A program made the position numbers and the translations under genes. From Desulfovibrio inopinatus DSM 10711 (GTDB lineage Bacteria; Desulfobacterota; Desulfovibrionia; Desulfovibrionales; Desulfovibrionaceae): a stretch of 64,000 nt of DNA. The stretch covers positions 124,001-188,000 of the forward strand of contig NZ_AUBP01000011.1 of the NCBI RefSeq assembly GCF_000429305.1, read 5' to 3'. Positions 1-7,319 of this stretch are shown in pieces (within the stretch, counting starts at the first letter, position 1; each line of letters starts with the position of its first letter). The notes beneath the pieces are model-generated. The model saw only the letters and a program-made list of their open reading frames with translations. It ran no database searches and was not told the DNA's origin.

Positions 1-120
1 AGCCTCGGCCTTAGATTTGGTACGGTTGTAAACAAAGGCCTCATGCCCTGCTTTCATGAGATGCATGCACATGGAAGCGCCCATGACACCGGTTCCAATC
101 CATCCTATCGTTCTGTCCAT
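1..120 (-). CDS. 3-hydroxyisobutyrate dehydrogenase-like NAD(P)-binding protein (partial, N-terminus only)
   Basis: Only the first 40 codons lie in the window; the gene runs off the left edge. The start reads [20 protein letters not shown], which contains the GxGxMGxxM dinucleotide-binding motif of the beta-hydroxyacid dehydrogenase family (3-hydroxyisobutyrate, tartronate semialdehyde and 6-phosphogluconate dehydrogenases). An AGGA eight bases before the ATG supports this start. Substrate cannot be told from this fragment. The gene is transcribed away from a GntR/FCD regulator, with a perfect inverted repeat between them, so it is a plausible target of that regulator (inference). Confidence 0.85.
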   Translation of the reverse strand, partial: MDRTIGWIGTGVMGASMCMHLMKAGHEAFVYNRTKSKAEA

Positions 121-199
121 AGTTGAATTCCTCGTCGTGAAATAATTTTAAAAGAGACCCGATGAACGTCGTCTTTTCCCAGGGGATGCGTTTTCTCAA

Positions 200-224
200 T
201 GATCACTAAAACATAGTGTGATCA
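200..224. promoter_or_regulatory. Inverted repeat TGATCAC-N11-GTGATCA
   Basis: Seven-base perfect arms (200-206 and 218-224) lie in the divergent intergenic region between the dehydrogenase and the GntR regulator, directly beside the longer repeat at 227-253. It may be a second regulator site or part of the dehydrogenase promoter. No functional evidence. Confidence 0.4.
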
Positions 225-226
225 TA

Positions 227-253
227 TCATCATAACATCAGATGTTATGATGA
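227..253. promoter_or_regulatory. Perfect 13-bp inverted repeat, candidate GntR/FCD operator
   Basis: TCATCATAACATC (227-239), one central base, and GATGTTATGATGA (241-253) form an exact palindrome. Two-fold symmetric sites next to their own gene are usual for dimeric GntR/FCD regulators, and the site lies between the divergent dehydrogenase and regulator genes. There is no T-tract or upstream coding end that would make it a terminator. Binding by the adjacent regulator is inferred. Confidence 0.6.
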
Positions 254-334
254 AAGTAGTTGAGTCTTCTTCCTCTTGTCAACGCAATTCATTGAACGAT
301 ATCTGACCAATAAAGGAGTCGACACTGTTTCTGT

Positions 335-363
335 TTGAATCTTCTCCTGTCTTCTTTTATAAA
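335..363 (+). promoter_or_regulatory. Sigma-70-like promoter of the GntR regulator gene
   Basis: TTGAAT (335-340), a 17-base spacer and TATAAA (358-363) match the housekeeping consensus well. The expected transcription start falls only a few bases before the ATG at 373, so the message would be leaderless or nearly so, which agrees with the lack of a Shine-Dalgarno sequence before that ATG. Confidence 0.5.
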
Positions 364-372
364 AAACACATT

Positions 373-1104
373 ATGAAATGCAACCCACCTAAACTTCAGC
401 GACGACGTCTTTCCGATCAAATCATCGAAAACCTTCTTGCCATGATTGCCAACGGTGACTTGAAAGCCGGAGATAAACTCCCCCCCGAACCACGTCTTAT
501 GGAACAGTTCGAAGTGGGACGAAGTTCTATTCGCGAGGCAATTGGCGCACTGGAGTTATTAGGCTTAGTCTCCGTCCGTCCTGGTCACGGAACCGTAGTG
601 ACCGACGCGACGGACACACTGGGGTCACGGTCTGTTGGACTTTCTCTCATAACCATAGGGCATGAGAAGATTCAAGAATTGGTTGAAGCACGATCCGAGC
701 TTGAACAAACGATGGTCAAGCTTGCAGCCGAACGGGCAACCGAAACCGATATCGCGACGATACAAAAGGAGCACCACAAGCTCACTCAAGCGAAACAAAG
801 CGGAAGAAAACGTATCGCTGCCGACCTCGCATTTCATAACGCCGTGGCAATCGCCAGCCATAATAGCATACTCTTGCGATTATATTCCGAGCTACGTCAG
901 CCGGTTCGGCACTGGATGGAGCAAAAAACAAAATTCAATTGGGGCTATAATCGTGTGATAGAAGAGCATGAATCAATTCTCCATGCTATTGCAACACACG
1001 ATATTGATGCAGCGCAGGCCGCCATGAAAGTACACATAGAAGACGCTGGCAAGAAACTCGTTGCCGCTTTGTCAGAAATCGATACGGGGGATTCCCTTGA
1101 ATAA
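373..1104 (+). CDS. GntR family transcriptional regulator, FadR/FCD subfamily
   Basis: The 243-residue protein has an N-terminal winged helix-turn-helix (about residues 12-75, with the typical KLPPEPRLMEQFEVGRSSIR stretch) and a C-terminal all-helical FCD domain (about 95-230). The FCD domain keeps the spaced Asp and His residues (DLAFHNAVAIASHN, then HESIL and VHIEDAG) that usually bind a metal and a small carboxylate ligand. Length fits the family. It probably controls the divergent hydroxyacid dehydrogenase through the inverted repeat at 227-253. The ATG at 373 has no ribosome-binding site; a good AAAGGAG at 312-318 has no normal start codon in frame at the right distance, so the start is either leaderless or unusual. 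Confidence 0.9.
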   Translation: MKCNPPKLQRRRLSDQIIENLLAMIANGDLKAGDKLPPEPRLMEQFEVGRSSIREAIGALELLGLVSVRPGHGTVVTDATDTLGSRSVGLSLITIGHEKIQELVEARSELEQTMVKLAAERATETDIATIQKEHHKLTQAKQSGRKRIAADLAFHNAVAIASHNSILLRLYSELRQPVRHWMEQKTKFNWGYNRVIEEHESILHAIATHDIDAAQAAMKVHIEDAGKKLVAALSEIDTGDSLE

Positions 1105-1275
1105 TCATTATTTCAATACCATATTGTTTCAATGTTCTTTCATTTAAATCAGCACCAAAACTCTATATGGGAGTGTTGGCTTTCCAATGCAAATGGATCA
1201 TACTTCTTACGTTTTCCAAGGGCAGCCAAGTCATTCCCCCTCAATGCGCACTCATCCCCAGACAAGGAGAATCTC

Positions 1276-2028
1276 GTGAACATCATGGCAGAGAATATCG
1301 AGGGATTGGATAAAAAAGAACACGTCCGGTTTATAATGGATCTCATACAGCGGTTGATAATTCATCATGGCCTATGGTTTGCCGAGGTCAGTCACCAACA
1401 TGGTCATGAGAAAGCACGCCAACTCTTCATTGATGTTGTGGAGCGCAGCTCCGCGATACACATGAAGCGACTTTCCAAAACACTTGGTTTTGCACTGGAT
1501 GACGGCTTACCGACTCCGCTTCTTGAAATGGATGATCAGACTTTGACGGCGCTCAGGGAGACCATTGCTAAGAACTGGTTGGTTAATGATGGAGTCTGGT
1601 TTCAATCATTGGAATTCACCCGGGGAATGAATGATGCGAAACGCTCAAATGACTCATGTTGGGCACAATTTTCCCCCGTAGAGGCTGTATCGATCAAACA
1701 TTTTCTGGGTCTTGAAGAACGGCCTGGTCTTGAAGGATTGAAACGCGCGCTGGAGTTTCGTCTCTATAGCTGTATTAACATCCAACGCATTGAATTTGAA
1801 AACGAAAGAAGTCTTGTTCTGTATATGCAAGACTGTCGTGTGCAGTCGGCAAGAAAACGAAAAGGTTTGGACGATTATCCATGTAAATCAGGTGGGTTAA
1901 CAGAGTACACCACGTTTGCCGAAGCAATTGATCCCGCTATTCAAACCGAATGCATCGGTTGCCCACCGGATAAACATCCTGACGAATGGTATTGTGCTTG
2001 GCGTTTCACGATAAATGAGCCTGAGTAA
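1276..2028 (+). CDS. DUF6125-like cysteine-containing protein of unknown function
   Basis: I place the start at the GTG at 1276, six bases after AAGGAG, although the frame is open further upstream; the protein is then 250 residues. It has no signal peptide or membrane segment. The middle contains a conserved-looking stretch LIIHHGLWFAEVSHQHGHEK. The C-terminus has paired cysteines (PCKSGG, ECIGCPPD, YCAWRF) that could bind a metal or cluster. This matches my recollection of DUF6125, a family seen in Desulfovibrio and clostridia and perhaps distantly related to amino-thiazoline carboxylate hydrolases. Function unknown. Confidence 0.65.
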   Translation: MNIMAENIEGLDKKEHVRFIMDLIQRLIIHHGLWFAEVSHQHGHEKARQLFIDVVERSSAIHMKRLSKTLGFALDDGLPTPLLEMDDQTLTALRETIAKNWLVNDGVWFQSLEFTRGMNDAKRSNDSCWAQFSPVEAVSIKHFLGLEERPGLEGLKRALEFRLYSCINIQRIEFENERSLVLYMQDCRVQSARKRKGLDDYPCKSGGLTEYTTFAEAIDPAIQTECIGCPPDKHPDEWYCAWRFTINEPE

Positions 2029-2069
2029 AACGCATTCCTGCTCACCACTTATCAAAAGGAGTTGTGCTT

Positions 2070-3725
2070 GTGTTTTCGCGCAAGATTGGGCGTGTTGTTT
2101 TCGTGTTTTACATCTTCCTTTTTTGTGTTCCTCCAATGGCAAGCGCCTTCTCGGCTTCGCCTTTGGAAACAGTCGATTTGTCCAGCCCACGTTCTACGTT
2201 TGAAAGTTTTCTTGAAAATGCTGAAATGTCAATGAAAGCATTTTCCGAAAGCGGGTATCGAAACGCCCCAACCATAGAATATAACGAACGTGCCGCTCGT
2301 ACGCTTGATCTCAGTGATATCCCCCAATCTCTACGCGAAGACGTCGGCTATGAGACCGTCCTGCTCCTTAAAGAAGTGCTCGACCGCATTCCTCTGCCTG
2401 ATCCAGCCACGATACCTGATCGTAAAGCTATGCGTATCGCCAAAGAAACCATGTGGCGCCTTCCGGAAACGGATATCGTGATAGAAAAAATGGAGACTGG
2501 CCCCTACAAAGGAAAATATCTGTTTTCCACCGAAACGGTTGCCGATGCCGAAACGTTTTATTCCCGAGTCAAACATCTTCCCAAGATTACAGGGAAAAAC
2601 GAGGCCGGATACGAATACTACATTTATTCGCCAGGATGGATGATCCCGAGGAAATTCATTGATGCTTTACCTCCATGGGCAAAAAACAGCTTTCACGACC
2701 AAGCCATATGGCAATGGACTGGTCTTGCCGCCTCCCTCATCGTCGGCATTGGGCTCATCTGGCTCATCTTCAAAGCAACGCGAGCACGGCATGCACTGGA
2801 ACAAGAGGCCGTCCGTGCATTGTGGATTCGCTTACTCTTTCCAATTTGCGGAGCGGCTATCGCCTATAGTGTGAATTATTTCATCGATGAGCAAATCAAC
2901 ATTACCGGTGCGGTCCTTGCTGGTACGACGATGGCATTAAAAGCAAGTACTTTTTTCTTTGCGGTGTGGGGCATCCTCATTGCCAGCAATATTCTGACGT
3001 GGACAGCACTTCATGCTCCGGGAGTACGCCCTCAAGGGATTGATGCCGATCTTATCCGCCTTGTCATTCGACTGATCTCGCTCGTACTCGTGTTCTTTGT
3101 GTGTTATCGCGCAGCCGACTATTTTGGTTTACCCGTCACAGCGGTATTTGCATCGGCCGGGATTGCCGGTGTGGCTGTTGCTTTAGCCGCACGGGAAATG
3201 TTGGCAAACTTTTTCGGCGGCATCAGCATCTTTGTCGATCGCCCGTTTAGAACCGGTGACTACATTGTGCTGGACAAAGGGGAGCGTGGAGAAGTTATGC
3301 AAGTTGGCATGCGAAGCACCCGCATCAAAACCCGAGACGATGTCATGATTACGGTGCCGAACTCAGTCATCACGAATGTCAAAATCGTCAATGAAAGTGC
3401 GCCCATTCCGCAATATCGTGTGCGGGTAAAAATTGGTGTGGCTTATGGTTCGGATATCGATCACGTGCAGTCCTTGCTACTCAATATCGCGCATTCGAGT
3501 GATCTTGTCGCCCAAAATCCGGAACCGCGTGTCCGTTTTCGTGTCTTCGGAGATTCATCACTCGACTTCGAACTCCTCTGTTGGGCAAAAAAACCACAAG
3601 ATCGGGGACGGCTCCTTCATGAACTGAATTGCACCATCTATAAAACATTTCACACCGAGGGCATTGTCATTCCTTTTCCACAGCGTGAAGTCCATCTTAT
3701 TTCCGCTTCTGAAAACAATGCGTAA
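2070..3725 (+). CDS. MscS family mechanosensitive ion channel with large periplasmic N-terminus
   Basis: The GTG at 2070 lies eight bases after AAGGAG, a better spacing than the GTG at 2064. A signal peptide ends in PPMASA. About 180 periplasmic residues follow, then four to five membrane segments. The pore helix AGVAVALAAREMLANFFGG has the Ala/Gly packing pattern of MscS TM3, and is followed by DRPFRTGDYI, the beta domain (MQVGMRSTRIKTRDD, VPNSVI) and the alpha/beta cytoplasmic vestibule. At about 551 residues it is longer than E. coli MscS (286), like the YbdG/YnaI-type or periplasmic-domain channels. It relieves turgor during hypo-osmotic shock. Confidence 0.9.
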   Translation: MFSRKIGRVVFVFYIFLFCVPPMASAFSASPLETVDLSSPRSTFESFLENAEMSMKAFSESGYRNAPTIEYNERAARTLDLSDIPQSLREDVGYETVLLLKEVLDRIPLPDPATIPDRKAMRIAKETMWRLPETDIVIEKMETGPYKGKYLFSTETVADAETFYSRVKHLPKITGKNEAGYEYYIYSPGWMIPRKFIDALPPWAKNSFHDQAIWQWTGLAASLIVGIGLIWLIFKATRARHALEQEAVRALWIRLLFPICGAAIAYSVNYFIDEQINITGAVLAGTTMALKASTFFFAVWGILIASNILTWTALHAPGVRPQGIDADLIRLVIRLISLVLVFFVCYRAADYFGLPVTAVFASAGIAGVAVALAAREMLANFFGGISIFVDRPFRTGDYIVLDKGERGEVMQVGMRSTRIKTRDDVMITVPNSVITNVKIVNESAPIPQYRVRVKIGVAYGSDIDHVQSLLLNIAHSSDLVAQNPEPRVRFRVFGDSSLDFELLCWAKKPQDRGRLLHELNCTIYKTFHTEGIVIPFPQREVHLISASENNA

Positions 3726-3737
3726 ACCCAACGATAT

Positions 3738-3774
3738 CGCTTCCCGCGTCCTCCAAAGCTGGACGCGGGAAGCG
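3738..3774. terminator. Hairpin between convergent genes (mscS-like and GIY-YIG)
   Basis: CGCTTCCCGCGTCC (3738-3751) pairs perfectly with GGACGCGGGAAGCG (3761-3774) around a nine-base loop, 12 bases past the mscS-like stop. It probably ends transcription from both sides, though neither side has a strong T-run. Confidence 0.6.
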
Positions 3775-3785
3775 ATTGGTGCATG

Positions 3786-4070
3786 CTATGCATCTTCGCT
3801 ACGTTCCTTCACATGATCAGAACACGTTTTTAACACCGTCAATTTCTTTTTTGTTGCTGTTCGTTTAATGCGGTATTCCAAACGATAGGCCTCTGCCCGA
3901 TTTTGGCATTTTCGCACCCCAACGAAACAGACCGGTCGTCGGCTCGCCGTATAGCGTGCTCCACCAGGCAGAAAACCATTATGTTGCGCCAGGCGACGCT
4001 TCAAACTCGTGGTGCAACCGCAGTACAGACAATCATCGGCACAGCGTGCAAGATAGACCCACCATGTCAT
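3786..4070 (-). CDS. GIY-YIG nuclease-domain protein (UPF0213/YhbQ type)
   Basis: A 94-residue single-domain protein. It opens with WWVYLARCADDCLYCGCTT, the GIY-YIG variant VYLL-LYCG, followed by the LKRRLAQHN arginine/histidine segment, GARYTASRRP, and a conserved glutamate in EAYRLEYRIKR. Small stand-alone GIY-YIG proteins of this size are common; their cellular role is not settled, possibly DNA repair or processing. Its first four bases overlap the end of the upstream TVP38 gene (ATGA overlap), so the two are translationally coupled. Confidence 0.88.
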   Translation of the reverse strand: MTWWVYLARCADDCLYCGCTTSLKRRLAQHNGFLPGGARYTASRRPVCFVGVRKCQNRAEAYRLEYRIKRTATKKKLTVLKTCSDHVKERSEDA

Positions 4071-4783
4071 TTGTCCTCCTTCTTCGAATGGAATGCGCTG
4101 TTTGATGAAATGAATTCTTTCTTTGCAATCCTGCGAAACACCGCGGGAAAAAGGGCGGAGATAGCAGCCAACGCCACCAGAACAAAGAGAAACGTCGGTG
4201 AAGCCAAATCTGAAATCGTGTTAAAAAACCGAAGCCGGCTCCCAGCCTCAGCATATAGCCATGAAACGGGAATGACTCCGACAGCCGTTGCCACTCCACA
4301 TGTCACAATACGAATTCTCGACATGCCTGCTGCCACATTCACCAAAAAGAACGGTACTCCCATAAAAAAACGGCATGCCAACACATACCAAAATCCATTT
4401 GTGTCGATTTCTCGATGAATTCCGTTCAGTCGCGCATGATGCAAGAATGCAGCATCCCGAAAAACAACGTGCCGAACAACGAACGTCCCGAGCATGGCAG
4501 CGAGCGCCGATGCCGTGACATTGAGAACAGTCCCATAAAGACTTCCAAAAATCACTCCTGCAAGCGTTTTAAATATAGCAGCAAATGGTAGTGGTATATT
4601 ATAGAAGACTGTCGACAACGCGAGGTAAATCACTGCTGCAAGAACAACATGATTTCCTATTGTCGAGCGTAACCAAAGGGCATTTTTCTGAAGACTATTC
4701 GAGAGAAGTTCGAAATGGCTTGCTATGAAAAGTATAGCCATAACGATCACTATGCCAAAGAAAAAATATACGATACGTTTCAT
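4067..4783 (-). CDS. TVP38/TMEM64 (DedA superfamily) membrane protein
   Basis: The 238-residue integral membrane protein has an N-terminal TM helix followed by the SNARE-associated/VTT domain. Diagnostic stretches are TLAGVIFGSLYGTVLN followed by GTFVVRHVVFRD, and CRFFMGVPFFLVNVAAGM. Members of this superfamily are lipid scramblases or proton-dependent transporters that support undecaprenyl-phosphate recycling and membrane homeostasis; the substrate here is not evident. It is the first gene of a two-gene unit with the GIY-YIG protein. Confidence 0.87.
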   Translation of the reverse strand: MKRIVYFFFGIVIVMAILFIASHFELLSNSLQKNALWLRSTIGNHVVLAAVIYLALSTVFYNIPLPFAAIFKTLAGVIFGSLYGTVLNVTASALAAMLGTFVVRHVVFRDAAFLHHARLNGIHREIDTNGFWYVLACRFFMGVPFFLVNVAAGMSRIRIVTCGVATAVGVIPVSWLYAEAGSRLRFFNTISDLASPTFLFVLVALAAISALFPAVFRRIAKKEFISSNSAFHSKKEDK

Positions 4784-5198
4784 ATCACCACAATCTGTCT
4801 CGAAATAATAAATATAAACTTATCATCAACGCTATCTTGTGAAAAAGAGAGTATGATAGTAATGCCTGAATGCATTCCATTCTTGACACAACTACACTTT
4901 GTATAACCATATAATATTCATATATAATCATTCAAATACATGTTATATTCTCTCCATAATGAAGCATACATATCTTGCCAGAGAGAAAGATCACGTTGCA
5001 ATAGTGGCAAAACCCATATGTTTCGTTTTATACGAACGCCTCACGTGTCCTCAGTACACCTTTTCTCTGTACTGAAAATGAATTTCGGTGCAATATCCCC
5101 TCAATTGAATGCATACCCATATTATTATTTGGCGGATTGACCGTATTGCAAGCGGTCAATCCGCCTATTCGATTTTATCTTAACCACAGGAATTTCTT
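4784..5198. other. A/T-rich intergenic region without a supported gene
   Basis: A 415-base spacer between the divergent TVP38 and YdcZ-type genes. Short open frames inside (for example a 66-codon frame ending at 5140) have no ribosome-binding site and no recognisable motif. The only clear structure is the hairpin at 5131-5165. The rest probably carries the two promoters. Confidence 0.6.
5131..5165 (+). terminator. 13-bp perfect hairpin upstream of the YdcZ-type gene
   Basis: GGCGGATTGACCG (5131-5143) pairs exactly with CGGTCAATCCGCC (5153-5165) around a nine-base loop and is followed by a T-rich stretch (TATTCGATTTTATCTT). It looks like an intrinsic terminator, but no gene ends before it and it lies only 33 bases ahead of the next start codon. 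It could be a transcription attenuator for that gene or the end of a small RNA. Confidence 0.55.
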
Positions 5199-5642
5199 GT
5201 GATCAAATTCATCGCCATCACGATAGCAACTGGTATTATTCTCCCCGTCCAAATTGGTCTCAATTCGATTCTCGGCGTCGCCGGGGGCAGTATGGTTTTT
5301 GCTGCTCTCATTTCATTTGCTGTTGGAACATTGGGACTCCTCGCCTATTCCCTTGCCTCCGGTATGGCGTGGCCCACATGGTCGCAACTTGCTTCCGGAG
5401 CACCATGGTGGAGTTGGCTCGGCGGACTTATCGGCGCCTTCTATGTTACAATTGCCGTTATTGCCGGTCCACGCATCGGAGCGACGGTATTCTTCTCTCT
5501 AATCGTCGCGGGGCAACTGACAGGATCATTAATTCTGGATCACTTTGGCTTGTTGGGCTTCACAACCGCACCGATTTCATTCGGCCGCATTGTCGGTGTT
5601 ATCCTTATCGTTCTGGGCGTCTTTTTGATCCGTCGCTTTTAA
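5199..5642 (+). CDS. YdcZ (DUF606) family small multidrug/metabolite transporter-like membrane protein
   Basis: The 147-residue protein starts at a GTG preceded by ACAGGA. It has about five hydrophobic helices. The pattern QIGLNSILGVAGGSMVFAAL near the N-terminus and the C-terminal GRIVGVILIVLGVFLIRRF match the YdcZ/DUF606 half-size members of the drug/metabolite transporter superfamily, which usually work as dimers or paired proteins. Only one copy is present here. Substrate unknown. Confidence 0.82.
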   Translation: MIKFIAITIATGIILPVQIGLNSILGVAGGSMVFAALISFAVGTLGLLAYSLASGMAWPTWSQLASGAPWWSWLGGLIGAFYVTIAVIAGPRIGATVFFSLIVAGQLTGSLILDHFGLLGFTTAPISFGRIVGVILIVLGVFLIRRF

Positions 5643-5666
5643 TGTCTCATAGCAAACAACGGTGGA

Positions 5667-5948
5667 TCAATCGAGCGTAGGGAGTAAATCGAGTGCAGCA
5701 AGAATTTTAGTGGGATTGGATATGTCGCCGATGACACGACGAAGAGGAAGTGGAGCTTCGCGAATGATTGTTGGAAACGCAAGAACCCGGGCACCCACGA
5801 CTTTTTGTGGCCAGCGCATTGCATCCACAATTTCCACATCACATGGAAGTCCGGTTGATTGTTCACAATATTTCTGGAGGTCGTCTGCAGCTTGCTCGAC
5901 TGCTGACTGCCCTCCTGTAACGTACAGTTTTAAAACGATTTTACCCAT
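5667..5948 (-). CDS. KaiB-like thioredoxin-fold protein
   Basis: The 93-residue protein aligns by eye with cyanobacterial KaiB along its full length: VLKLYVTG at the N-terminus, the PQ turn, LAFPTIIREAPLPLRRVIGD in the middle, and KILAALDLL at the C-terminus. In cyanobacteria KaiB switches fold and binds KaiC in the circadian clock; homologues in other bacteria are linked to stress or to KaiB-domain kinases. No kaiC is present in the window. It follows cysQ by 38 bases on the same strand, downstream of a chemosensory cluster, so it may be the last gene of that unit. Its function outside a KaiC system is open. Confidence 0.82.
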   Translation of the reverse strand: MGKIVLKLYVTGGQSAVEQAADDLQKYCEQSTGLPCDVEIVDAMRWPQKVVGARVLAFPTIIREAPLPLRRVIGDISNPTKILAALDLLPTLD

Positions 5949-5986
5949 ATTCGCATCTTTATGCAGTCTTTGGCGCTAATGCAAAC

Positions 5987-6784
5987 TTACGGAAAGACAT
6001 CCGGAAAAATTGGAGCCTTTGCGATAAACGGACCATTTTCCAGATTGGGTTTATTATAGAGAAACGGTTTCCCTTCCAAATCTGTCATGATAGCCCCCGC
6101 GCCTTCCAGAAGAGCATGTCCGGCCGCAGTATCCCACTCATACGTTTTATTGAGACGTGGATACACATGCGCATCGGCGCTCGCCAATAAACAAAATTTA
6201 TAGGCACTTCCAGCTGTTACCCATTGAATTGGCGAATATGGTTTCATAAAATCAATTAACCGCTCATCAGGATGTGATCGACTTTTCAATGCAACCAAAG
6301 GACCTTGAGGTCGATGTCTGGCTGCTTCGATAGGAACAAGTGGACCTCCACCAGTGCTGACAAAAGCGCCAAGCTGTGCGCCACCATAATATAAAGCATC
6401 ATAAATCGGCACATAGATAACACCAAGTACGGGTCGCCCATTTTCAATCAAGCCAATACAAACGGCAAATTCACCATTTTTTTTGACGAACTCTTTGGTG
6501 CCGTCAAGCGGGTCCACCAACCACATGGTCTCCCACTCCATGCGCTCTTCATACGGCGCATGTTGGGTTTCTTCGCTCAAAACAGGAATGTCCGGAGTCA
6601 AATCGGATAACCCTGCTAAGATAATCGCATTGGAGGATTCATCCGCTTTCGTCAAGGGAGTCAAATCGGCCTTGAGCCGCACTTCGAACGTGGTATGATA
6701 TACTCGGAGGATTTCCTGCCCGGCATGCCTGGCCACCGACAATAATGAGCCGATATCAAAAGAGAAAGGATGAGGAGCAGTCAT
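5987..6784 (-). CDS. cysQ: 3'(2'),5'-bisphosphate nucleotidase CysQ
   Basis: This inositol-monophosphatase-superfamily enzyme hydrolyses 3'-phosphoadenosine 5'-phosphate to AMP, recycling the by-product of sulfotransfer and PAPS metabolism. Metal-site motifs are present: LTKADESSN, SEET, WLVDPLDGTKEFVKKNGEFAV and EWDTAAGHALLEGAGA. I choose the ATG at 6784 (MTAPHPF), which has AGGA upstream, giving 265 residues; the frame stays open 24 codons further upstream without similarity. It lies 35 bases before the KaiB-like gene and after the CheY-like gene. Confidence 0.9.
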   Translation of the reverse strand: MTAPHPFSFDIGSLLSVARHAGQEILRVYHTTFEVRLKADLTPLTKADESSNAIILAGLSDLTPDIPVLSEETQHAPYEERMEWETMWLVDPLDGTKEFVKKNGEFAVCIGLIENGRPVLGVIYVPIYDALYYGGAQLGAFVSTGGGPLVPIEAARHRPQGPLVALKSRSHPDERLIDFMKPYSPIQWVTAGSAYKFCLLASADAHVYPRLNKTYEWDTAAGHALLEGAGAIMTDLEGKPFLYNKPNLENGPFIAKAPIFPDVFP

Positions 6785-6891
6785 ATTTCTATCCTGGCTG
6801 TCATCATGTAAACCGTACACTTCATGTCCGCGTTTCTCCTTCCCAATCCAGCTCAATCACCATCATGTAGCGTAAAGACAAACAATTCTCT

Positions 6892-7293
6892 TCACTCCCC
6901 CCCAGGAAGACCAAGCTCTTTGATACGCATATGAAGCACACCGGCATCAATGGGTTTCACAATATATGCTGTCGCTCCGGAACGAAACGATGAGACGACA
7001 TCCTCGGGATCACCAAGGTAGGAAATCATGATGACTTTCACCTCGTCCACCATAGCCGCCCCACGCTTGTACTCCATGTTTCTGATTTTCTTCAGTACCT
7101 CACGACCACTCAACTCAGGCATCAAAACATCCATGACAATGAGATCATACGGAGTCCCCTCGTGATATGCTCGCTTATATCGTTTGAGCGCATCAAGTCC
7201 ATTGGGACTTTCTTCGCAATCTCCATACGGAGCGAGCAATTCGCACAACATGGCACGAACAATATAATCATCATCAACCACAAGAGTTTTCAT
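6892..7293 (-). CDS. CheY-like single-domain response regulator
   Basis: A 133-residue receiver domain with no output domain. The acidic pocket is VVDDDY, the phospho-acceptor is Asp55 in LIVMDVLMPE, the switch serine is in VIMISYLG and the lysine is in YIVKPIDAG. An insertion around KRAYHEGTPYD lengthens the alpha-2/beta-3 region. I choose the ATG at 7293, five bases after GAGG. It follows the CheA gene by 26 bases and is its likely phosphorylation target. Confidence 0.9.
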   Translation of the reverse strand: MKTLVVDDDYIVRAMLCELLAPYGDCEESPNGLDALKRYKRAYHEGTPYDLIVMDVLMPELSGREVLKKIRNMEYKRGAAMVDEVKVIMISYLGDPEDVVSSFRSGATAYIVKPIDAGVLHMRIKELGLPGGE

Positions 7294-7319
7294 CATTGCC
7301 TCGTTGCGTGGCAAACGTT

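Noticed and set aside
4940-5140. 66-codon frame in the YdcZ upstream region
   Set aside because: No ribosome-binding site or motif, and it ends within the hairpin stem.
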